This document shows positions 1 to 4,936 of a DNA stretch of 9,273 nucleotides, piece after piece. The first letter of the stretch is position 1. The number at the start of each line of letters is the position of its first letter. A model generated the notes under the pieces. It did no database searches and was not told where the DNA came from. It worked only from the letters and a program-made list of their open reading frames with translations. Source of the DNA: Deltaproteobacteria bacterium. Lineage in GTDB: Bacteria; Desulfobacterota; UBA8473. Position numbers and translations under genes: made by a program. The DNA lies in contig DAOWME010000112.1 of NCBI GenBank assembly GCA_030643245.1, forward strand, positions 1 through 9,273. The letters run 5' to 3'.

Positions 1-144
1 CATGTTCAGGCCATCTTTGCCCGATCTTCAAACATAAAATCCTCAAAATGGTTCGACTATTCCTGCGGTTTTGCGTTTTCAGATCGAACAAATCTAACCT
101 AAATCTGAGCGCCAACTTGAGGAAGTTACTTCGTCCCCGTCCCT
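1..144. repeat. MITE-like inverted-repeat element, copy 1 (5' part missing)
   Basis: Bases 1-101 match 9173-9273 in direct orientation with four differences (positions 4, 35, 50 and 97), so about 96% identity. The copy ends at 121-144 with a 24-bp sequence that is the reverse complement, with one mismatch, of 9135-9158, the outer edge of the other copy. Combining the two partial copies gives an element of about 182 bp bounded by 24-bp terminal inverted repeats with a core of AGGGACGGGGACGAA. This copy would begin about 37 bp before the window. No transposase is present, so movement would have to be helped in trans. The short structured layout suggests a MITE or a REP-type palindromic element; which one is inference. 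Confidence 0.85.
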
Positions 145-218
145 TAGATTCTAATCCTCAAAATACTTTGTATTCCTGGGGTTAAAATCTTCTTCCTTGA
201 CCTTGAAAAAATATATCT

Positions 219-434
219 CATTTATGGATGGGCACTACCTAGTTTCCATCCAGAAATGGCCCTTTTTCCCCTGAGCTGCGTTCTCCTCAGGTTTCCGCCT
301 GCGACGTACGATCATGTACGCCTCGGCGCAAACCGTCGTGCGGCCTTGCTCAGAGAAAAAATTGCTCATCTCTGAATTGGAAACCAACTCGTGCCCTTTT
401 CTCAAGAAGTCCATTTATGGATGGACACTACCTA
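219..434. repeat. Structured block flanked by 21-bp direct repeats
   Basis: Bases 221-241 and 414-434 are direct repeats identical except at 232/425 (core GGATGGRCACTACCTA). The first also forms an inverted repeat: 219-231 pairs with 246-258 at 12 of 13 positions. Between the direct repeats lie an outer pair, 242-248 with 378-384, and three internal hairpins: 270-275 with 286-291, the imperfect palindrome 291-333, and 350-356 with 369-375. This density of nested palindromes fits a REP/BIME-like or decayed mobile element. A structured RNA is less likely, because nothing shows it is transcribed apart from read-through of rnpB. Confidence 0.6.
291..333. repeat. REP-like imperfect palindrome
   Basis: A 43-base imperfect hairpin. 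GTTT pairs with AAAC at the base, CCGCC-type bases pair with GGCG in the middle, and CGTAC (305-309) pairs with GTACG (316-320) around a six-base loop. The core CGACGTAC, then ATGTACG, recurs at 2663-2682 inside a different repeat, which suggests a dispersed palindromic family. Confidence 0.5.
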
Positions 435-465
435 TATGAAAACAAGAAATCAGAAATAATAAAAA

Positions 466-983
466 TGCTAAAGCAGATCATAAGCCGAGTTCTGTTCCCC
501 GATCAGTTGCGCTTTACTGACCCGCAGAAGAGTCTTAAGGCAAATCAACGAAGCCCTTAACCGGGGTAATGATCATTCATCTAGGCCCGATGTTGCCAGC
601 GGGCTCAAGCGACCTACCCGTCCCGCCATTCAGAAGTCCCCGGGGTGGAGACCGTCCAAATCTTGAACGGGCCGTTCCTGTTCTCCATAATGGAGAAGAC
701 GGGACCTATTTGGTCTTGCTCCAGGTGGGGTTTGCCTAGCTCCCCATGTCACCACAGGGACTGGTGAGCTCTTACCTCACCGTTTCACCCTTACCCACAG
801 GATGGCAACCCAAATACGTTGAGCCCCACCATCAGGGGCGGTTTGTTTTCTGCGGCACTTTCCTTATCCTGTTTCCCAGGACAGTCCGCGTTACGGACCA
901 CCCTTGCCCTATGGAGCTCGGACTTTCCTCTCGTCCAGTCCGCATTACGGCCTGAACCAGCGATCATTTGATCTGCTCTAGCA
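466..983 (-). ncRNA. rnpB: RNase P RNA (bacterial type A), enlarged
   Basis: This is the catalytic RNA that cuts the 5' leader from pre-tRNAs together with the RnpA protein. Read on the minus strand it has the hallmarks of the family: GAGGAAAGTCC near the 5' end (RC of about 920-930), ACAAACCGCC, GGTAAGAGCTCACC, GGAGCAAGACCAAATAGG, GCTTGAG, CCTAGATGAATGA, and CAGAACTCGGCTTA near the 3' end. The ends are set by helix P1: 969-983 pairs with 466-480 over 15 bp with one G-U. The length of about 518 nt exceeds the usual 350-420. The excess lies in the P16/P17 region (620-705), which has extra hairpins at 681-697 and 636-652. It also lies in a branched P19-like helix (497-501 with 562-566) carrying hairpins at 502-521 and 535-560. 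The gene begins 25 bp after the RNase H stop. I saw no clear promoter of its own, so processing from the upstream transcript is possible. Confidence 0.97.
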
Positions 984-1008
984 CGTTTGTTTTTTTTACA
1001 CAGTCCCA

Positions 1009-1665
1009 CTAAGGACCAGAGCATTCCCCCCTTCTCTCATCTATGGCTTTATTGGCAAGTCTGTCAGCATGGCGATTCTTTTCTCTGCTGATATATCTTA
1101 TGTCATACTGGACAAATTTTTCCAGCAATTCCTTCACATTATTGTACAACACCTTCAATCCCTGATTTCTTACATTATAAGCACCATTTACCTGCTTAAC
1201 AATCAATTCCGAATCAGAAAAGATCTGAACCTTACTGCCTCCAAGCCTCAAGACCTCCATAAGTCCCAGTATCAGCGCCCGGTATTCAGCGGTATTGTTT
1301 GTTTTTTCCCCAAGATATTCTGTTACTTCCTTCACCACAGTACCATCTTTATCCAGAATCACCGCTCCTGCCCCGGCCTCTCCCGGATTCCCCCTGGAGG
1401 CGCCATCAGTGTAAAGGAAGTAATCATCGAGATCCGGGAAACCGAGATCCTCCCCTTCACCTCCATAAAACGCTGTTGCCTGGTACAGTATCTTCTGGAC
1501 ATCCCCGGTCGAAACCATTGGGAATCTCTGAACCAAGTCCCTAAAACTCAGATTCTCAGCCAGATGTTTCAATACCTCTATTTTTATTTTATCAGGAATT
1601 TCTTTTCTCTTCAATCTCTTATCACACCAATCAACCACAACCCAAGCTTCAGTGCTCGGGGCCAT
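1009..1665 (-). CDS. RNase HI-family protein with N-terminal extension
   Basis: A 218-residue protein. Residues ~82-212 form an RNase H fold, which cleaves the RNA strand of RNA:DNA hybrids. The four expected acidic residues are visible: D87 in YTDGASRGNPG, E127 in NTAEYRAL, D151 in SDSELIVKQ and D201 in HADRLANKAID. E. coli-type RNase HI is about 155 residues; here about 75 extra residues precede the fold and match nothing I recognise. The basic handle loop of E. coli RNase HI is not evident between D151 and D201, so it resembles the handle-less RNase HI class. The ATG start lies 5 bp after the zinc-ribbon stop with no good Shine-Dalgarno sequence, which suggests translational coupling. Catalytic competence is inferred from the intact residues. 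An alternative is a reverse-transcriptase-like RNase H-fold protein of uncertain substrate. Confidence 0.93.
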   Translation of the reverse strand: MAPSTEAWVVVDWCDKRLKRKEIPDKIKIEVLKHLAENLSFRDLVQRFPMVSTGDVQKILYQATAFYGGEGEDLGFPDLDDYFLYTDGASRGNPGEAGAGAVILDKDGTVVKEVTEYLGEKTNNTAEYRALILGLMEVLRLGGSKVQIFSDSELIVKQVNGAYNVRNQGLKVLYNNVKELLEKFVQYDIRYISREKNRHADRLANKAIDERRGECSGP

Positions 1666-1670
1666 TTGAA

Positions 1671-2381
1671 TCAGGAAATCTCTTCCCAGTAAAGGATTCT
1701 ATTGCAACTCGGGCAAAAGACCATATCTATTCCTTTCTGTACCTCATTGGCGAGTTGGGGTGGCATACCCATATTACATCCTTGACAAAATCCGTTTTTT
1801 ATCCGGACAACGGCAATCCCATGTCTTCCTTTCCTTATATTATTGTACATCCGGAGTACCTCAGCATCTATCTCCGAGAAAAGTTTTTCCCTGCTTCTTG
1901 TCTCTTGTGCGAGTTGTCTCTCAAACTTCTCTAGTTTCTCTTCAGATTCATTGCTCTCCTTCTCGAATTCTCTGCATGTTTTCTCACAATCTTTCTCTTG
2001 CGCTCCCAATGCTTTTCGTAATGCATCAAGTTCCTCTAAAATATTGAGGATGTTGTCTTCCCTTTCAATATTGGACTCCTTGGCTAAAGCTATCTCCTTC
2101 AGCGCTGCTTGATACTCCTTGTTAGTCTTGACGGACAGCATCCTTTCTTCGTATTTCTCAATCCTCTGGATCTCCTGTTGCAAAATTCTCTCCTCTCGCA
2201 TCCTGTCTTGCTCCAGTTTCTCCAGTTTCTTCCTCTCCAGATCAGTTACCCTTCTCTTTTCCTTCAGATTCTCCTTTAACAGCTCTGTTTTTTTCGGATA
2301 CCCCTCTTTCGTTTCCTCAATCTTTTCTATGCTCAAATCTATGGCCTGAAGCTTCACCAGAACACTAACCTGTGGATGCAA
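1671..2381 (-). CDS. Coiled-coil C4-type zinc-ribbon protein (COG1579-like)
   Basis: A 236-residue cytoplasmic protein with no signal peptide or membrane segment. Residues ~15-175 are almost entirely charged heptad-like helix (Glu/Lys/Arg/Leu), predicting a long helical hairpin, with the family-typical TNKEYQAALKEI at 87-98. The C-terminus is a zinc ribbon with C199-x2-C202 and C223-x2-C226. Known relatives include HP0958/FlgZ of Helicobacter and CT398/CdsZ of Chlamydia, which act as adaptors for RpoN or secretion/flagellar components. Whether this protein does so is unknown. Others in the family have no assigned role. The start is TTG, chosen because a strong Shine-Dalgarno sequence precedes it. 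It is the first gene of a tight cluster with the RNase H gene (5-bp gap) and rnpB. Confidence 0.9.
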   Translation of the reverse strand: MHPQVSVLVKLQAIDLSIEKIEETKEGYPKKTELLKENLKEKRRVTDLERKKLEKLEQDRMREERILQQEIQRIEKYEERMLSVKTNKEYQAALKEIALAKESNIEREDNILNILEELDALRKALGAQEKDCEKTCREFEKESNESEEKLEKFERQLAQETRSREKLFSEIDAEVLRMYNNIRKGRHGIAVVRIKNGFCQGCNMGMPPQLANEVQKGIDMVFCPSCNRILYWEEIS

Positions 2382-2384
2382 TAC

Positions 2385-2394
2385 CCTCCCCCTT
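2385..2394 (-). promoter_or_regulatory. Ribosome binding site fixing a TTG start
   Basis: On the minus strand AAGGGGGAGG precedes TTG (2381-2379), with 3 bp between the last G and the start and about 8 bp from AAGG. It supports TTG as the initiation codon of the zinc-ribbon protein. No in-frame ATG or GTG is better placed. Confidence 0.75.
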
Positions 2395-2422
2395 AACCAA
2401 AGTCTGCGATCTTATTCTGTGG

Positions 2423-2738
2423 TATAGACTTCCATATATGAAATTTCGGGATGATTCCCTAATATGTGATAGCTGAAAGAGTTATTTGCGGGTCATAATG
2501 ACAGCATCTATACCTTTTTTATCTATTGCCATTCATATTTTGGAAACTACCATGCATGCGATGGACTAAAACATAAATTTTACTCCCCACAAATATCTTG
2601 TATATATCACAGCGAAGGGAACCATCCCGAAATTTCACTGCGTTATCGGTCGGAAGCCTCGACGACGTACTCAAAATGTACGACTTACTCGGATTCCTCC
2701 CTCTGGCCTTGTGAAATTTCATATCTGAAAACCTATAG
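2423..2738. repeat. Inverted-repeat element with nested arms (~316 bp)
   Basis: The outer arms 2423-2447 and 2714-2738 are inverted relative to each other (about 20 of 25 positions), both carrying TATAG at the edge and ATATGAAATTTC inside. A second inverted pair, 2439-2460 with 2616-2637, is 22 bp with one mismatch. TGAAATTTC therefore occurs three times. A small palindrome (2666-2682) lies between the second and third copies. The stretch has no credible gene: the only ORF over 60 codons (2519-2722, minus) begins inside an arm and runs through the palindrome. It reads as a non-autonomous mobile element, possibly two nested ones. It ends 42 bp upstream of the zinc-ribbon gene start and so may supply or displace its promoter. 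Confidence 0.7.
2663..2682. repeat. Short palindrome sharing a core with 302-320
   Basis: CGTAC at 2666-2670 pairs with GTACG at 2678-2682 around a 7-base loop. The preceding CGA and the ATGTACG half are identical to those in the palindrome at 302-320, although the surrounding sequence differs. Confidence 0.45.
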
Positions 2739-2765
2739 GCCCCTAAAAAAACAATTCATCTCGCC

Positions 2766-2800
2766 CAAAAACAAGAAAAGTGCACCTGAAAGGTGCACTT
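2766..2800 (-). terminator. Intrinsic terminator after the CAU tRNA
   Basis: A perfect 10-bp stem (2791-2800 with 2778-2787) has a 3-base loop. On the minus strand it is followed by TTTTCTTGTTTTT-type T-rich sequence (2777 down to 2765). It lies about 90 bp downstream of the tRNA and probably ends the tRNA transcript and any rpoD read-through. Confidence 0.85.
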
Positions 2801-2892
2801 CCATTCACCCTTTCCCTCTTATCTTCCATGAACCTATAAAGAGTTCTTTTCAAGAAACACCCTCCTCTCGTACCATGGATAGAATAAATAAT

Positions 2893-2968
2893 TGGTGGGC
2901 CCACCTGGGTTCGAACCAGGGACCTACCGGTTATGAGCCGGTGGCTCTTCCAGCTGAGCTATGGGCCC
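2893..2968 (-). tRNA. tRNA with anticodon CAU (Met elongator or Ile2)
   Basis: A 76-base cloverleaf with encoded CCA. The 7-bp acceptor stem is GGGCCCA with TGGGCCC. The D arm is GCTC-AGCTGGAA-GAGC, the anticodon arm ACCGG-CTCATAA-CCGGT and the T arm CCTGG-TTCGAAC-CCAGG. It lacks the initiator-type C1xA72 mismatch, so it is not tRNA-fMet. A CAU anticodon can be elongator methionine or, after lysidine modification by TilS, isoleucine (AUA). The acceptor stem has C4-G69 and C5-G68, described as TilS positive determinants, so Ile2 is at least as likely as Met. It lies 77 bp after rpoD with its own promoter and terminator. Confidence 0.97.
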
Positions 2969-3003
2969 TCTTCAGGATAAATAATAGCCCTTTCAGATAA
3001 CAA

Positions 3004-3032
3004 AAGATAAATAAATTCACATCCTTTGTCAA
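3004..3032 (-). promoter_or_regulatory. Sigma-70 promoter for the tRNA
   Basis: On the minus strand a perfect -35, TTGACA (3032-3027), is followed by an exact 17-bp spacer and the -10 TATCTT (3009-3004). Initiation would fall near 2997, about 29 bp before the tRNA 5' end. The -35 lies 13 bp past the rpoD stop, so the tRNA can be transcribed independently of the operon. Confidence 0.88.
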
Positions 3033-3045
3033 GTAAAAAGATGGT

Positions 3046-4788
3046 TCATTTTTCTATAAAGCTCTTGAGCCTCTTGCTTCTACTGGGATGCCGTAATTTT
3101 CTCAGGGCCTTTGCTTCTATCTGTCTGATTCTCTCCCGAGTAACAGAAAAATCCTGACCTACTTCCTCCAGCGTGTGGTCAGCCTTCTCACCGATACCAA
3201 ACCTCATTCTAAGCACTTTTTCTTCCCTGGGTGTAAGCGTGGAAAGCACTTTTCTCGTCTGCTCGGATAGGTTCAGATTAATAACAGCCTCGCTTGGCGT
3301 TATAATTTTCTTGTCCTCAATGAAATCCCCGAGGTAACTGTCTTCCTCTTCACCAATAGGGGTCTCCAATGAAATGGGCTCTCTGGCTATCTTCAATACC
3401 TTCCTGACTTTTTCCAAAGGCAATTCCATCTTTATCGCAATCTCTTCGGGCGTTGGCTCCCGGCCCATTTCTTGAACAAGATATCTGGAAGTCCTGATTA
3501 GTTTATTGATGGTCTCAATCATGTGAACAGGGATCCTGATGGTTCTGGCCTGATCCGCTATTGCGCGTGTAATAGCCTGGCGAATCCACCAGGTAGCATA
3601 GGTGCTGAATTTATATCCCCTTTGATATTCAAACTTGTCCACTGCCTTCATCAAGCCAATATTTCCTTCCTGGATCAGATCCAGAAACTGAAGGCCACGG
3701 TTCGTATACTTCTTGGCAATACTTATCACCAGACGCAAGTTAGCTTCTATAAGCTCTGTCTTTGCCTGCTTTGCCTTGGCTTCCCCTTCTTCAATCTTCC
3801 TGATGCGAATCTCTTTCAATCTATTAATCGGCAATCCCGTTCCTGCCACGTTCTTTTCTGCTTTTTTTACTAGCTTCTCCAGTTCTATTAATCTTTCTCT
3901 CGTCAGTCCCATCCTCTCAGCAACAGATCCATCAGACTTTGCCCCACTTCCCTTTTGCATCTGTTTGACTAATTTATTTATGTCCTTAAGCTCTAACCCA
4001 TGGGTTCTTTCCCTTCCCGTAATCTCCTCTTCCGCCTTTTCAATCCCGCGATTGTATTCTTTCAGTTTCTTGACAATTCTTTCAATCTGCTTCCTGTTGA
4101 TATTTATATCCAGCAATAATCGTACAATGTTCTCCCTGTTTTCGACACTATCCTTGTGAAGCTCTTCCTTATGAAGAGGGGGCACGTCTTCTTGTGTTAA
4201 TCGTTTATGAATATCCCTATGCTTCTCAATGAGTTCCTTTACCTTATCAATAAGGGTCAGAACTCTTTGAACATGCTCTTCCGGGTTAAAATAACCCTCC
4301 TGATCCTGACTCTTTACTATTTCCTTAATGCCAACCTTACCCTTTCTGAGTTGTTCACCCAAGGCAATCACTTCCTTCACGGCGATTACAGAATCTAAGA
4401 CCCCTTCTGCAACCTCCCTCTCCCCCGCTTGAATCCTCTTTGCTATCTCGACCTCTTCCTCTCGTGTCAAGAGGGAAACCGACCCCATCTCACTGAGATA
4501 CATTCTCACCGGATCATTTGCTCTACTATAGGGTTCTCCCTGTAAACCAAGCCTTCTTTTTCCTACGTCTACCGCCCTAACCTTCTCCTTCGGCACTTTT
4601 CCCTTTTGTGCAGCATCGACAACCTCGATGTCCATCTCATTGAACATAGCCATTAAGTCTTCGATCTGTTCCTCGGACACAATATTTGACGGCAGTATGT
4701 TGTTCACCTCATCATACGTAAGAAAGCCCTTTTCCTTACCCATATTGATCAGCTGCTTTACCTCTTTTATCTTCGTCTTCTTGGGCAT
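3046..4788 (-). CDS. rpoD: RNA polymerase primary sigma factor, sigma-70
   Basis: A 580-residue housekeeping sigma factor that directs core RNA polymerase to -10/-35 promoters and melts DNA. Region 1.1 covers ~1-60. Region 1.2 starts at ~91 (DPVRMYLSEMG) and is followed by a charged non-conserved insert (~130-330). Region 2 spans ~347-423 with LIEANLRLVISIAKKY, the core-binding DLIQEGNIGLMKAVDKF and the melting/-10 segment FSTYATWWIRQAI. Region 3 follows to ~500. Region 4 ends in the helix-turn-helix TLEEVGQDFSVTRERIRQIE at ~539-558. Two in-frame ATGs compete: 4794 lies 1 bp from the AAGGAGG site, 4788 lies 7 bp away, so 4788 is chosen (582 residues from the first). It follows dnaG after 148 bp containing a large palindrome, as in the dnaG-rpoD macromolecular-synthesis operon. 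Confidence 0.98.
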   Translation of the reverse strand: MPKKTKIKEVKQLINMGKEKGFLTYDEVNNILPSNIVSEEQIEDLMAMFNEMDIEVVDAAQKGKVPKEKVRAVDVGKRRLGLQGEPYSRANDPVRMYLSEMGSVSLLTREEEVEIAKRIQAGEREVAEGVLDSVIAVKEVIALGEQLRKGKVGIKEIVKSQDQEGYFNPEEHVQRVLTLIDKVKELIEKHRDIHKRLTQEDVPPLHKEELHKDSVENRENIVRLLLDININRKQIERIVKKLKEYNRGIEKAEEEITGRERTHGLELKDINKLVKQMQKGSGAKSDGSVAERMGLTRERLIELEKLVKKAEKNVAGTGLPINRLKEIRIRKIEEGEAKAKQAKTELIEANLRLVISIAKKYTNRGLQFLDLIQEGNIGLMKAVDKFEYQRGYKFSTYATWWIRQAITRAIADQARTIRIPVHMIETINKLIRTSRYLVQEMGREPTPEEIAIKMELPLEKVRKVLKIAREPISLETPIGEEEDSYLGDFIEDKKIITPSEAVINLNLSEQTRKVLSTLTPREEKVLRMRFGIGEKADHTLEEVGQDFSVTRERIRQIEAKALRKLRHPSRSKRLKSFIEK

Positions 4789-4795
4789 TAACATT

Positions 4796-4802
4796 CCTCC
4801 TT
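4796..4802 (-). promoter_or_regulatory. Shine-Dalgarno of rpoD, deciding the start
   Basis: AAGGAGG on the minus strand is a full-strength site. Spacing to the ATG at 4794 is 1 bp, too short; spacing to the ATG at 4788 is 7 bp, near optimal. This favours a protein starting MPKKTKIKEVKQL. Confidence 0.75.
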
Positions 4803-4836
4803 ATACATACCCTTATAGACAGAAACCAACACTCAG

Positions 4837-4909
4837 CAGATATTTTGAAACTCAATTATGAGCTACAAATGGCTAAAAGGCATAATTCAAATGAGTTTCA
4901 AAATATCTG
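4837..4909. repeat. 73-bp palindrome with perfect 18-bp arms in the dnaG-rpoD gap
   Basis: Bases 4837-4854 and 4892-4909 are exact reverse complements over 18 bp. AATTATG (4854-4860) and CATAATT (4881-4887) extend the stem after a small bulge, leaving an apical loop of about 20 bases. No T-run follows on the minus strand, so it is not a normal intrinsic terminator. In the transcript it would fold about 35 bases upstream of the rpoD ribosome binding site. It could be a small MITE/palindromic unit, an RNase processing site or an mRNA-stabilising element; the sequence does not decide. Confidence 0.75.
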
Positions 4910-4936
4910 ACCTAGAAAATTACTATTTCCCGTATC

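Larger units (their letters stand above)
145..465. other. Gene-free interval with repeats only
   Basis: No open reading frame with coding character is visible on either strand between the end of repeat copy 1 and the 3' end of rnpB. Bases 145-218 are AT-rich and featureless. The rest is the structured repeat block at 219-434, followed by about 30 AT-rich bases before rnpB. On the minus strand, rnpB is followed at once by a run of five T (461-465), which may help stop transcription. Confidence 0.6.

Noticed and set aside
791..1024. 77-codon minus-strand ORF, and 746-955 on the plus strand
   Set aside because: Both fall within RNase P RNA, whose conserved motifs explain the sequence.
984..1060. 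rnpB promoter just upstream of 983
   Set aside because: The stretch has an A-run on the minus strand but no -35/-10 pair with acceptable spacing, so I do not call one.
1069..1692. 207-codon plus-strand ORF
   Set aside because: Lies antisense to the RNase H gene, whose catalytic motifs are clear. The translation is hydrophobic/serine-rich with no recognisable family.
2519..2722. 67-codon minus-strand ORF
   Set aside because: Starts inside an inverted-repeat arm and crosses a palindrome. No ribosome binding site or family resemblance, so it is most likely repeat-derived.
4837..4909. Intrinsic terminator between dnaG and rpoD
   Set aside because: The hairpin is strong but no T-rich tract follows on the minus strand, and rpoD would lose its supply from the upstream promoter.
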